Shown piece after piece: positions 34,118 through 47,343 of a stretch of DNA of 64,000 nt. The notes beneath the pieces were generated by a model. The model had not been told where the DNA came from, searched no databases, and worked only from the letters and a program-made list of their open reading frames with translations. Within the stretch, counting starts at the first letter, position 1. Each line of letters begins with the position of its first letter. This stretch comes from Turnera subulata (Eukaryota > Streptophyta > Magnoliopsida > Malpighiales > Passifloraceae): NCBI GenBank assembly GCA_028386065.3, contig JAKUCV010006191.1, forward strand, positions 37,319 through 101,318. The letters are read 5' to 3'. The translations under genes and the position numbers were made by a program.

Positions 34118-34812
34118 AATGTAAACTTACGTCCAATTCTTTACTCATTCACAAAATAGCTACCAATTCATTTAATTAATTTACATGAAACAACACATAA
34201 TTGAAACCTCTAGAACTACTGATAAAACTGTGTACTTCACACATCCCTTAGTCTAATTTTCGAAAAAAAATGGGAATATCTAAGTGAAAAGTAAGCTGGT
34301 ATTTTTTATAGAAAAAAAAAAATAAAAGAAAAGTGATCAGTACTGTGTTTTCATATCATATTATATAGATTTACAGTTCGACAAAAAAAAAAAAAGATTT
34401 ACAGGTCAATGAAATCTCTCATAAAGAGAATCTAATAGTGCTGCCCAGATGACACAACAGAAAATCATCATCACACACATACCAGAGTTCAGAGTACTTA
34501 ACGTGGACCCCAAGAATCAGAAAGAAAAGTAAATATAAGTACATTGATTTTTCCTTTTCTTAATTTTGGTTCACAGATATTTCCTTATTTTAACCTTTTT
34601 ACCTACATTGACCTTATTTCGAACTTTGAAAACAAACAATTTCCCTGTCAGGTTTCCGCTTACACCACGAAATCTGCGGTATTTTTTTTTTAAAAAAAAC
34701 TTAAAAGAGTATTAAGTCGGTTCAACTTTTTACACACTCCTTGTCCTACTCAAAAAACAGTATTGTTCTCTCAGTAGTAAATTTGTTTTGACCTTTTTTA
34801 AGTTTGTCATAC
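34118..34812 (+). promoter_or_regulatory. upstream region of TCTP
   Basis: AT-rich non-coding sequence leading to the TATA box. Poly-A and poly-T runs are frequent. No specific operator is claimed. Confidence 0.4.
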
Positions 34813-34820
34813 TATAAATA
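34813..34820 (+). promoter_or_regulatory. TATA box of TCTP
   Basis: TATAAATA, 142 bp before the start codon. The leader that follows contains a long pyrimidine/T run, typical of TCTP and other TOP-like mRNAs. Confidence 0.65.
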
Positions 34821-34954
34821 GGGCATGCACCTGCATCCTTTTAGCACAGAACTCCCTAAATTCCCTCACGCTCTCTGGTCCTTTTTGTTTTTTTTTTTTT
34901 TTTTTGTAGGGCTATCTTTCGTGTAACGAATAAGTTCTGTTCGCTTTTGTAGCC

Positions 34955-37900
34955 ATGCTTGTCTACCAGGACCTTCTTACTAGTAAGCCTGCTTTGTTTC
35001 TTTCTAAATTCTACGTACGTACTCTGTTGATATTAAGATTTTCAGCTTGTTTTGTTTAGCTTCGTAGAAGGTTTTGATTGATTTGCATTAAGCATTGCTG
35101 GATATATTTTGTAGTTCTATTAACTACAAGAACTTTATCGAGGAAAACTTTTTGTGTTTGTATTAGTTTTATTAGTATCCCCTTGATGAATATGGGCTTA
35201 TTGAGTTATTGTTTTGTTAATTTTCTTTTGTATTTGCTACTTTTTGCTGCTGTGTGTGGTTGATATATATTCGGTTTAATTTGATTGGAAAACTACACAA
35301 TCGAGATTTTGTCTATGATAAACAGTGATGAAAGTGTTTGAAAAAAAACTAAAGATAACAGATTAGTTATGATTAAATTATTCTAGCTCAAATCACAAAA
35401 AAAAAAAAGAGAGACTTTACCTGGATTATTTTGATAGACACCGAACTTCTGATTTGTTGATCATTAATTGTTTTTTTAAGTTCCATACTTGTAATCCCTC
35501 GGTTTCGTACGCGAGGCAATTAGCTATCTTTGAAAAAAAAAACCATAAAATTGTGATATAGAAACCTAATTAACTTGTTTTTACAAATTATTGCAGATGA
35601 TGAGCTTCTGTCTGACTCATTCCCATACGAGGAAATCGAGAATGGGATGCTGTGGGAGGTGAAAGGAAAGGTTGGTATTTTTTTTTTCTCTAATTTTTCT
35701 TGATGTTCATTGCCGGCTTTAGCTATAACAACAACCAATTATACAAGCTAGGCCAATCTTGCAATAGAAGAATGTATATAACGTGTTCTTTTGGTTTGTA
35801 CTTGTAGTGGGTTATTGAAGGAGGAGCCATGAATTTTAACATAGGAGCCAACCCCTCCGCAGAAGGAGGAGAAGATGAAGGTGTGGATGACCAAGCTGTT
35901 AAGGTTGTCGATATCATCAGCACATTCAGGCTTCAGGTTAGAGAACTTTGATAGATTCTTTCTTTGGTCGATCAATTTCTGCCTTCATTAATTTGGTTGG
36001 TGAGGCTGAAATTTTTGGTGTCTGAATTTGATCAGGAGCAACCAACTTTCGACAAGAAGCAGTTTGTTACCTACATGAAGAGGTACATCAAGCTGCTCAC
36101 TCCAAAATTGGACGCAGAGAAGCAAGAGTTGTTCAAGAAACACATTGAGGGTGAAGCGCCCCGACCCGAATTTACCGTACCCGGTAAACGCGTGCCAGAA
36201 CTGTTCTTATTACAGTAGCAGACAGTACATACAAAATACAATACCAGTAATCTCAAATACAACATCCGTCACCCGATCCCGGGGACCATTATTCAAACCA
36301 CAACAGCAGTAGCAGAAACATATAAAACAACATCATATAAAATATCAGCAGCGGAAGACTTGGAATGAGATGCAGCGGAGGTATGGATCCGGGGTCTAGT
36401 GGAGTAGAAACAGCAGCTGGCCGAACCACGTACCTGTACTACGAGCAACTCATCCTACGGGATGAAACCCCGCAGGCGAGGGGTGAGTCCGAAGTGCTCA
36501 CCGACGAAAGATAAACAGTAATATGCAGGCAACATAATACTTTCGAAGTAAAATTCCAGCAAAATCATAACAAGAAACAACAAGACAAATAACTGAGCCA
36601 AGACCAAAAGAATGCTTATTATTATCAAATTTTATCTTTCGGGGCCCTGTCACTGGACAAGCTAGGGGTCAGACCAGGTTATTAACATGTTCTGGGTGCT
36701 AGATCAATCCAGGGATCGACATCCCAAATAGTAACCCAGGGATAGACATCCCAAAAATATAATAACGGGATAGACATCCCAAGCATAGACATGCTTAACA
36801 TAAATAACCAGATCATAGCCACCACAAAACAGTCTCTAACCTACCAGTCATACCACTACTTTCCTAGTGACAAATAAGTCGTCAACACATCTTCCAATTA
36901 TCCAATTATCTCATCATGTCAATAAATCCACAATCAATAAATCAACCACAACAGCAATAATACCACAACAAACTCTATTGGCTCAGCAATTCAATCAGGC
37001 AAATTATTCACAGAAAAGCAAACACAGTATCATGTGCAACATATCAAAGGTTATCCATCCTCACCTTAGCCGATTTTTCCTACTCTTGGAAGTCCTCAAA
37101 CTGTCCCGGCTCCGGTTCCTCGGGGATCCGCTCGTTAACAACTCCTATATTTAATAATAAAATACGTACACATAAGATGCACAACCATGATATGCAAATG
37201 ATAACTAATACTGTAAGTCGTAAAATTAAACACTGCGCCCACTCGGTTATCGTCTCGGGTCACATTATCATCATCATTTACCATTTTATTCCACATACAA
37301 AAATAATATAGCATACTTTACCTGGATATTATTCCGGTATTATACTTTGACAATACCCTTTCTAAAATATTTGGTAAAAATAATTATTATCATCACCTAT
37401 ATTCTTTTCCAAAAGTAATAGTTATAATCTTCTTAGTCACATCTATATATACATATTTTCCGGTAAAATAAATATAGTATAGAAATATTCTTCCCAAAAT
37501 TTAATATTATTTTCTTTTCAGATTTATTTTTAATCGATTGGGCCTGTCCAAATTAATTATTGGGCCGTGAATAGTAAGCCCAAATACTCAACCCAAGTCT
37601 TATCATTTAGGCCCAAGCTCAAAGCATAAAGCCCAAAGAAAGGAATCCCAAAGACAAGACTTGGGCCAAGCTATTAGGCCCATTAGGCAAGCCTTTTAAC
37701 CCAAAGGCCAACCAGCCCAATCATGTCTTCTTCAATCCCGTGAAAAGCTTACCTTACAGGGATGGCGGCGGAACGAAACGACGAGCAAGGCGGCACTACA
37801 CGAGTCCTGGTAGTGTTGCTGGTTGCTTGTGGTGGAGTAAGGGTTGATAGAGATGGTGGTGATGGTCGTACGTGAGATGCAGAAAAAAAAGGTAATGGAA

Positions 37901-38864
37901 AGGTATGAAGTAATGGAAATATGGTGGTATGGTACTGAATGATGATGACGATGGGGCTTGGCTGTTTGCTTCTTCCTCTTTTCTTTTTTTTTCTTTTTTT
38001 TGATAGATTATGTATATGAGAACTGAAGCTTGGCAAAGTTTGGTGCAGAAAGTTGAACGAAAGTTGGGTATGGTTCTGGGTTTGTAGGTGAAAGAACTGA
38101 TATAAGATTTGTAAGGCAGGAACTCTTTGGTGTACTGAGGAAGAAAATCTTCCTTATCAGGTAAGAGTAAGAAAAGGTAAGGCCGTAAGATTTTTTTTTT
38201 TCCTTACCTGCGAAGAATAAGAAAATCAGGCAAGCTTGTAGATGAAGATGAAGACTTTGCAGACGGCGATGTGGACGGAAGAAAAGGTGGTGTAAACGTG
38301 TTACACACACTAGAGCGGGTATTGTCCGGACCAGCAAATAACTAAAATGCCCTTATTACTTTATTTTTGGTCCGTTCTTTCGAGGTTAAACCTGTCTTTT
38401 CTCGAGATTCCTGGACCCGAAAAATACCAACTCTGGTCCGTAAAATCCGCGGAAAAATCTACAACGTGGGGTAAGTGTCGGTTTCCGAATCCGATGCACA
38501 ATTTACCTGAAAATAATTACCCAAGATTATTTTTATTCGGTAAATTACTGTACAAAGCTTTTACAGTCCCGGTAAAACGTAAATTTTTACCCGGGCCGTT
38601 ACAGAGGGAGCTACCAAATACTTGCTTTCCAAGATCAAAGAACTCCAATTGTAAGTGCCATACTTTTCTTTAATATCAAAACTTGATTGTAGGATATTAA
38701 TTAGAACAAGCATTCTAAGTAGTTGAGTTATTATTAATGTTTGCAGCTTTGTGGGAGAGAGCATGCAAGATGATGCTAGCATGGTTTTTGCATACTACAA
38801 GGAAGGTGCTACCGATCCAACTTTTCTTTACTTTGCCTATGGGATGAAGGAGCTCAAGTGTTAA
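34955..38864 (+). CDS. TCTP: translationally controlled tumour protein, exon 4 split by a solo LTR
   Basis: Exons 34955-34982, 35597-35670, 35808-35936, 36036-36151 plus 38609-38650, and 38747-38864. Leaving out the insert and one TSD copy the frame is 507 nt, 168 residues plus stop, the usual plant TCTP length, with no other defect. Visible blocks: [74 protein letters not shown] is a conserved cytosolic growth regulator linked to TOR signalling. The LTR sits after codon 115. Read through, translation would stop after about 22 LTR-coded residues. The insert ends form GT (36151-36152) and AG (38603-38604), so splicing could restore the frame with one extra Glu. Whether the gene works is therefore open. 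Confidence 0.92.
36152..38603 (-). mobile_element. solo LTR in TCTP exon 4, TSD GAGGG
   Basis: 2,452 bp from TGAAGCGCCCCGACCCG to GGGCCGTTACA, flanked by GAGGG at 36147-36151 and 38604-38608. It is related to the LTRs at 14822 and 27379 (same ends, same CATCC-TACG-GGATG and GGTGAG/CTCACC hairpins, same hairpin array) but diverged, a sister family. It lies antisense to TCTP. Confidence 0.92.
36712..36796. repeat. hairpin array in the TCTP solo LTR
   Basis: Four perfect units: GGGAT-CGAC-ATCCC (36712), GGGAT-AGAC-ATCCC (36739 and 36767) and AAGCAT-AGAC-ATGCTT (36781-36796). The last is shared with the left LTR at 15453. Confidence 0.85.
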
Positions 38865-39324
38865 GCAAGCAAGTCTTCTAGGTATAGTTTTGTAGGCTTA
38901 ACATTTTGGTCTAGTTAAGCTATTGGCACTTTTACTTCATATGTAAAAGGGCACGGTTCCTATTATATATCTTTGGGGGGTGTGTGTAACAAATTTTGAG
39001 AATTTAGACACAATATTTTCTTTCCCCTAAATGTTCTATGGTGACAGTTATTAATTAATATTATTTAGCTTAATTGGTAGGAGCTTGCTCAATTAGCAGG
39101 ATCGCTCTGGCCAAAGCAATGCCAGATAAATAAGATTTCCATAAACGAGCCAAAAGATCCCAATTCACACTCTACAATAGGCAACCGTAACTTGCTCACA
39201 AAAGCAAAGCAAGACACTCTAAAATTGCACCAGGTGATAGGAGTTGGGATGGGCTTAGTCCTGGGCTGATTTCATTGGGCCTATAAATATCTTGAGCCAT
39301 ACCAAGTAGGATCTATAATTGTGT
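38865..39324 (+). other. TCTP 3' UTR and spacer
   Basis: Non-coding AT-rich sequence between the TCTP stop and the MULE target site. Confidence 0.5.
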
Positions 39325-39334
39325 AATATTTATT

Positions 39335-39629
39335 GGACTAATGCCACGTTTGGTCCCTGTGTTGCCCCTAGAAATTGGATTTCGTCCCTGTGTTGAGATT
39401 CATCGTTTTGCATCCCTTTATTGTCTCCGTTTAACATGTTTTGGTCCGAGCTCCCGGAATCCAGCGAAGTCTGCTGACGTGGCAACTTTTCTGTGGCCAC
39501 GTCAGCAAATTTGGGCCCACTTGTCAGAACCCAATTAGAAACCCAAATCCACCCACCCGTACCCGTTCGCTGACCCGACTCGGCCCATTCGATTTTCCGT
39601 GTCTCAAAAATACCCCTCCCCACACCCCA
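39335..39629. repeat. left TIR of the MULE
   Basis: Inverted copy of 54081-54374. Includes GTTTAACATGTTTTGGTC and the repeated block ACGTGGC/GCCACGT. Confidence 0.9.
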
Positions 39630-40601
39630 ATCGGGCACACTATTTAAAATGGCAACACCAACAATTAACAAAGCAAACCCACTCAATTAAACCAAACCAC
39701 GCAAAAACCCCAATTCAAAAACCCCAATTCAAGAGCCCTCTCTATGGAAGCCCTAATTCAATTCAATTATTATTTTGCAATTCGAAAACCCTAACTCACA
39801 AACCCTCAATCAACAAAGGGAGCCCCAACTCGCAAACCCGACGTGATGAAGCAATTCCCCAAATGCAAACCGAAAACCCTAAGTCACACGATGATGACGG
39901 CTGGCAACAGTGAGGCGAAGCGAACCCAGAAGAATCAAAGTCAACTAGTGAAGCGAAGTAGCGAACCGAGAAGAATCGGACCCAGAAGAAGAATCGAAGG
40001 CAGAAGTTAGTAAACCCAAATCCCTCTGTTGTCTCTGTTCCAGTAAACCCTAATCTAATTGGAGGAGTTCGTGTACAAAACAGTGATGCTTAAAAAGTGA
40101 GGAAGGAGGGAGGTGGGAGGAAAGCAAGCTAAAGAAGTGAGGTTTGAAAAGGTACGGTGATGCAGTTGATTAGAGCTGTACTCTGTGAATTTTTTAAATG
40201 CTTTAAAAAAGTTTTCCCACATGGCGATTTGGACGGTTCTAGGTGGCACACTGTGTGCAACTTACTTTTTGGAGATTAGTGGATGTGAAATTGCTTGTTT
40301 GTGGTGTGTCGACTTACAGATTCTATTTTCACTTTTGTATTTTTTTTCTTTTCAATACTCTAATGAATCTCTGCCCGACAGGGAATCCAAGCAGAGCTTT
40401 TTGCCGGTGGTCCCAAGAGCTGCTGCTCCAAAACTGTCGAAATCTCCAGATGCCCAAATTCACTACATACCCTTAAAATATCCATAGACTCTAGCATCTT
40501 GAATTGTTTTTTCGCTTGGTGGTTGAAATTATTAAAGAATAGCAAAGTTTGTCTTTATTCTATGTCATTTGTTTACTAACATTGTGTCCCTTGGTTATTG
40601 T

Positions 40602-43600
40602 TGTGCAGTATAGGTGTAGACAGTGTTACTTTAAAATATAAGATTGGGGGATACTAGTTAAAGGGAGAAAGGTATGGAAGTATGTAGGAGGTGAGTCTAA
40701 AATTGCTGAGGAGGGTGTTGATCAACTTGATTATCAATGTCTTCTTAATTTGTGTGAGCAATTCGGGTATAAAAACCCTGATGAGTTATGGTATAGAAAC
40801 CCAGCTCTATGAGTGACATTAAAGGTTAGCTTGAGAGAGGTTCGAAGTACTAATGACACCTTTGGGCCCTTTTTGCATACATGTATTGAAAGGGATGTGG
40901 TAGAGATTTATGTCACACATTCAGAGCATGATCACCCGATATTGACAACTGAGAGGCCTGAAATTGTATGTAAGGCACTAGGATTTGATGAATGGGGGAG
41001 AAAAAGAAGACAGCAACAGCAAGTGGTAGGTGGGAGTAATGACAACCTGCATGCCAGAGTATTAAATGAGGTTGTTGATGGGGTCAATGCAGACTTAATT
41101 GCAACTCAAACAAGTGCAGTTTGCGGCATAAATATTGGGGAAAAGCAGGGTGTGGTAAGTAGTGATGTAGTCAATGTAGATAAGCAGGGAGATGCTGAAG
41201 AAGATGATTTAAACTTGGAGTTCGAATCAGAGGCAGAAGGCTACATTGATGATGAAGGGTAGGACAAGAATATTATATGCATGTCCTCTACCTACAATGA
41301 GGAAGAAGATTTCATCCATAATGTAGAGAACCTGGAAAAAGCAAACCAAGGAGAGACAGGTCAACAACAAACAGCAAATCAAGGAGAGACAGGTCAACAA
41401 AAAGCAGCAAATTAAGGGGAGATAGGTCAACAACAAGAAGCAAAAGAAGGTGATGCAGTTGCTGAAGAACTACCTGGGAACAATGCAAATAGTACTGGGA
41501 ATGATGAAGGCGTGCATGAGAATGATGGAAATGGGAGGGAATTCGATGCAGAAAACCCAGACATGCCTTTTGCAAGGGGTGCAGAGGTGTATTTTTTGGT
41601 TCAGATGAGGAGGTAAGTTACCACGCAAACTCAGAAAATGAACCTAACAATGAAGGACATGCTGCTGAAGTTGATGAAGTTGGTGAAGTTAATGGCAGTC
41701 AGCAAGGAGAAGTTAAAGTTGAAGTTGAAGTTGATATAGGTGCTGGAGGTCAGCGAGGTGATGTACAAGGTGATATTGGTATTCGTGATGTTTATGGGGC
41801 TGATGCTAGGGTGGCAAGTAATCAGCCTAGATATGGTAGGCCCCTATTTTTTCAAAATGGCATGATTTTTAAAAGTAAGCAAGAGTTTAGAGATGCTGTA
41901 GGGGAGCTGGAAATTTTTGACCATAGGGACATTAGGTTTGCAAAAAATGACAAAGATAGGTGTCGGGCAGTGTGCAAAGAGGAGGGGTGTGACCGGGCTA
42001 TTTTATGCTCCCCTGACCAAGATAATAGGTGGGTGGTGAAGACATATGAGCTCTCTCATTCCTGTGAAGTCACCTTTAGGAATAAGAGACTTACTGCTAA
42101 GAATCTTGTTGCACATTACATCAAAAGCATAGGCCGGAGTGCACTTGATATGAGGCCAAGGGATGTCATAGAAGCTGCAAATCTTGACTTTGGTATCACC
42201 ATTACCAATGCAATGGGTCTAAGTACTAGAAACAAGATTAAGCAAATATTTGATGGAGATGTTGTTCATGAATTCGAAGTACTTTATGACTATGCTGCAG
42301 TACTTAGATCTACAAATCCCGTGAGCTGTGTGCAACTGGAATCAGTGGGTGGGGTTTTTAAAAGGCTATATGTATGTTTTGATGCACTTAGGAAGGGATT
42401 CAAAGCAGGATGCAGACCCATTCTAGGCTTGGATGGGTGCTTTCTGAAGGGGAAGTTTAGGGGTCAACTGCTGGCTGTAATTGGCCGAGATGGGAACAAC
42501 CAAATGTATCCCCTAGCCTGGGCAGTAGTTGTGCAAGAAAATTTTGACAATTGGAGATGGTTTCTGCTATGGTTGCTGGATGATATTGGGGTAAGACAAG
42601 GTGATGGAACTGGTTTTACCTTTATATCCGATCAACAAAAGGTACTTGATAACACCCCCCCCCCCCCTTTATTTTCCTTTATGCTAGTTTTACTTGGTTT
42701 TACCTTTAATTAGAATTGGCATCTAACTTGCTATGAGTGTTACTAGGGTTTGGCTGCTGCACTCTGAGAACTAGTCCCAAATGCTGAGCATAGGAGATGT
42801 GCTTGCCACATCTTTGCAAAGTGGAGGAAAACCAACCGTGGTGATGGTCTACACAGACAATTCTGGGCCACTTGCAAAGCTTTAAATGAGGAAGATTTTA
42901 ACATAGAACTAGAGAAGTTGGGTGAGGAATCCAAGAAAGAATTTGTCATGGTTAATCTAGCAACATGGTGCAGAGCCTTCCATGGTACACACTGTCACAG
43001 TGACATAGTGGACAACAACCTTTGTGAAACCTTTAATGGTTACATCCTTGATGCAAGGTTGAAGTGTGTTGTTGGATTGGTTGAAGAAATCAGGATGCAA
43101 GTGATGGCGAGAAATGCAGATAGGCCCAAACTACTGAGCCGGTTCCACAATGGTGTATCACCAAGTGCATGGGGTAAGGTTCAGGATAATAGAGCAAAAG
43201 CTGTATGGATGAGAATTGTCTTTAATGGGGATCAAGGTTGGGAAGTTACAGATCCTTCTTCTAGAGACGGGTAGTATGTCTAACTTTGATTTGTTTCTGT
43301 ATTCCTTTTGTTTCTGTTTCAATATTATGTCTAACTCTGTTCTGTCATAATAGGTATGTAGTGAATGTGAGGAGACGCACCTGCATCTGTAGGGCGTGGG
43401 ATTTAACTGGGATCCCATGCGCACATGCAATGTGTGTCATTGGATCCAAAAAGTGGAGTGCAGAAAACTATATCTCCCACTGGTACAAATCTGATGCATT
43501 CACCAAGACATATCAATTCATGCTTCAGCCTGTACTTGAAGAGAAATTCTGGCAAAAAACAAACCAAGAGAGGTTGAAGGCTCCTGTCATTGAATCAACC

Positions 43601-44723
43601 AGGCTGCCTGGAAGGCCAAAGATGAAAAGATATATGGATCAATATGAAGCTACAGAAGGCAAGAAATTGATAAGGAGAGGCCACAAAAAGAGATGTGGAA
43701 TTTGCCACACATTAGGCCACACAAGACCTTTCTGTCCAACCCTTAAGGTCTATTGATTTACTTATGATTGTCTTAATTTTATTTTTAATGTACATTCCCC
43801 ACAGCCAATAACTATGTGTGTTATGAATAATTGTTCATAGAATGCCAATGCTAATGCAACTGCAGGTTCTGAGGTTGAAGCACCTAGCACTGACATGCAC
43901 AACAGAAATGAGGTTTTTAGATTTATAATTGTCTTTACTTCATTCAACATAATGTTTACACAGTTGTCTCTTAATGTTAACTTGTTTGGTTGTATATAGA
44001 CTGCCACTGCCAATGCAAATGCCACTTCTAGAGTTGGAGCACCTACAGCTGACATGCACAACAATAATGAGGTTTTTGGATTTCTGTGTAATTATTGTTA
44101 CATTGTTACTTCATTGAACCTATAGTCTCCGTAACATTGATTTCTAACTTTGTTATAATTGGTTGCATATAGAATGCCACTGCCACTCCTAGGGTTGATG
44201 TAAATACCACTACTAATGCTACAACCGCTGCTGTTTCTGCCGTTAGTGCTTCTGTGCGTATAAGCCCTAGAATGCTCAGGAAAAACACAAGTGATTCTGG
44301 ATCTGTAGCAAGAAAGAGCAACTCTGATGTAGTTGGGAGCAAAGGCAATAGTGAGAATCATGGGATAACGGATTATGAGCAACATAGGCTACGGAAAATA
44401 GCACAGAACAAAGTAAAAATGGAGGCATTAGGTTTGAGCAAAATGGTTTCCGCAGAGCAAACTACTACCAAACCCAAGTCATCTAAGAAAGCCAATGCAC
44501 ATGGCAATGTAAGTGTTGAAAACCATTTTTTTCTATTTAATTACATTTTTTTACAGGGCATGTTGATTGATTTTTTTGCGGATTCCCATACTTGCCTGCA
44601 GGCTCACTTAAACATATGTCTGTGTGTAATAAGAGAACCCAACAACTCTTGGCAAGTGCAAGTGATGTTGCACCAGATCAGGAACCAAAGAGGAGGAGAA
44701 TGAGGACTAGGAGCATGACTTAG
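40602..44723 (+). pseudogene. MURA-type MULE transposase, decayed
   Basis: An N-terminal domain (about 40680-41010) and an acidic linker with three ANQGETGQQ-like repeats (41335-41440) lead to the MuDR core from 41811: RYGRPLFFQNGMIF, a zinc-binding CKEEGC motif, the first catalytic Asp in GLDGCFLKGKF and the second in FISDQQK. A 105-bp intron (42642-42746) follows, then CACHIFAKW and the presumed catalytic Glu in NNLCETFNGY. After another intron (43271-43353) come a SWIM finger (CICRAW..GIPCAHAM) and a CCHC knuckle (CGICHTLGHTRPFC). In-frame stops: 40810 (TGA), 41260 (TAG), 41413 (TAA) and 42765 (TGA), plus a frameshift near 41600. The protein would cut and join MULE ends in the nucleus. Confidence 0.88.
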
Positions 44724-45777
44724 AGCATAGAATTAGTTATGTACTTCTGATGTAGTATTAACTGTTGGATGACATGGAAGTGGAATGTAATGGATACACT
44801 ATCCTGGATGCCATTCACATGTATTTTGTCTTGTCTTTGAACTCAGTAGATTGAGAAACTATGACATGTTTTGTATGGATTGGTTGATGGCTAAATTATG
44901 ATAATTTCACTACTTCATCACTTGCTTGTGTTCTATTTGTTGCAATCTTTGTGTTTTTTATGCAAGATTTTGCTGCAAAATTGACCAGATTTGTAACTTC
45001 ATGTTAATGTCATCCTATCTATTCCTCCTTCTCTCCCCAAGTTATTCCTTGTGAATTTTTAACCTACCAATACCAAATTTCATTACTTCCACACCCAATA
45101 ACTGCAACGCTATAATCAAGCTCTCATCAAAATTGGAAGCCATTTCCACTACTGTAATTAATAGCAGCAACAGAGACAATTTGGTGGGCTACTGCTTGCA
45201 TTAATGCCTTCTCATTTAAACTGAATGACATTCATTGCTTACAAAAACATCAACAACACATTACAGCAAAATGACAACGAAATTGATTCCTTCAAACATT
45301 ACAAACCGATTACGCCAACAGATTGATAACAAATAATACAACTACAATAAAACATGTCAATACCAACACATGGGCATTCATAAAGAAATTCACGAAACCA
45401 TTTTTTCTTTCTACCATTGGAACATCTATCAGCTTCAGCTTCAAATCCCTAAATTGCATCTTCAGCTCCTGCACCTCCAGCGAAAGGTTGACATTCTCGC
45501 GCTGCAGCCTTTCATTCTCAACGTATAGCTCCGTCTCGTTATCCCTCAAATCTCTAATCACCTCACGAGCTCTTCCCACAATTGGCTCATCAGCCCAAAC
45601 AAAAAACCCACAGTGACGGCGACCGCATCGATGGAATCACATACCAGGATGTTCATCAGTCCACGATGTCCACTGTGGAGACTTCTTACCGCAATGACAC
45701 ATAATCGCAGGTCCCTCATAACTGTAGTTTGGCCGTTGTCTTCCATATGTCGTGATTCGTTTCCTGCTGGTTATAGC

Positions 45778-47329
45778 TGTAAGTTTCCCTAGAGCTATTA
45801 TGACACTCATAACAAAGCACAACAAGCAGCGGAAGCAAGGGAAACAGACCAAGAACCAAGTGAAGCATGCATAAACCGTATAACAAAATTTTCGTACCTT
45901 GTCCGGTTGAGGTCTTTCACCCAACTGTAGAACAGAATCAGCTAGAGCCAGACAAAAGCCTCGCCCCTCTACGGTATCCACACGAACCATGATCGACTTG
46001 GTATCATCACAGGAAACCAACTCCAAGCACTCCCGGACTGGGTGCTAGCAGCAGAAACCGGGAGCTTTGTGTGGTGTTTCTCTTGTTTCTCAAACAAGAG
46101 TGTGTGTATGTGATTTTTCTCTCAAGCTCTCAAGGCTGAGCTCTAAGCTTTGAAAACTCAGAGAAGGAAGGGAAGAGAGGAAGTGGCAAGTGTGATCAGA
46201 TCACCCATAACCCCATAATGCCATAATGCATTAGTTAATCCCAAAGTGGCCAACACCTTGGCCCCAATAAGTGGCATATTGATGACCTTTTATCATTAAT
46301 GTCCACCACTGTGCATTATCAGATAATACACATCACATGGCACTAAAGGGGCTCAATTATGCTGACATTCAGCAAACCAACCTCCAAAAAACGACCTTGG
46401 TTCAACCATGGTCCAACCACGGTCCAACCACACCCGGTCCAACCATGGTCCAACCACGGTTCAACCACCTGCTCGAATCAACGGTTCTATGTGTGTGACC
46501 CTGTAGGCACTTGTAACGTCCGGAAATAATTGTAAAAACTCATTTTACAATTATAAGCAAAGAGCGGCGTCTAGCAACACATAATTGCTACCCGAACGAC
46601 AAGATCAGTACTGATTCTCTATGCCTCGGAATATGTCATCGTCCCTTCGTCCCATTATCTAGATCAAACACGAGACATGGAATATGTCAATCTCGTATAT
46701 GTTTAATCTATGTTTCTTGATCCCCGAGTTAACTGTATAAAACGGATACCCGTGATATCACCATATCACATAATCCGAGCATGGCCACGAATTTAACAGT
46801 TCAACTCTATCAAGAAACACTCCGATAATATACCCTTTATATGGGTTGGATGAATCCCCTCTTGATCAATCAAAACCCACTACATAATCATCATATACCC
46901 AATGATTACCCTTATGTCCACCCAGTTACGGATGACTAGGAATAATATCAAAGTACATGATTCATATGTTGGATACCTTGACGATCTCAGGTCGGAGGAC
47001 AATACATCTATAAGAAACACTAATGACATACATATAACGTTCCATGTAGTATTCTTATGTGGGTCGGTCCAGTCCACAAGTTCTCCCACTTGTACCCGTA
47101 TGTAGAATTCATATCACATATGCAATTCTCAACATACGCTAGTCTTAATTTATTATTACAACCATCCGTAATAATAATCGACTAGGGACATTTAAGAATA
47201 TAAAATATTCTAGGATTATAAGTATGTGCAAGCGTTTATCTCATAAATGATACTTATTGGAATAACCTTAATGTGTATACATGACTACATATAATCATCC
47301 ATGATTGGCTTTTGGGCATATTACTAATA
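45778..47329 (-). repeat. 3' LTR of the copia element
   Basis: Ends TTACA at 45778. The start reads TATTAG instead of TGTTAG at 47329, a point change in the terminal dinucleotide. Contains the tandem GGTCCAACCA block (46399-46467). Confidence 0.9.
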
Positions 47330-47343
47330 ATCTCCCACTTGCA

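Noticed and set aside
36071..36265. Minus-strand 64-codon frame across the TCTP-LTR junction
   Set aside because: Antisense shadow of TCTP exon 4 and the LTR end.
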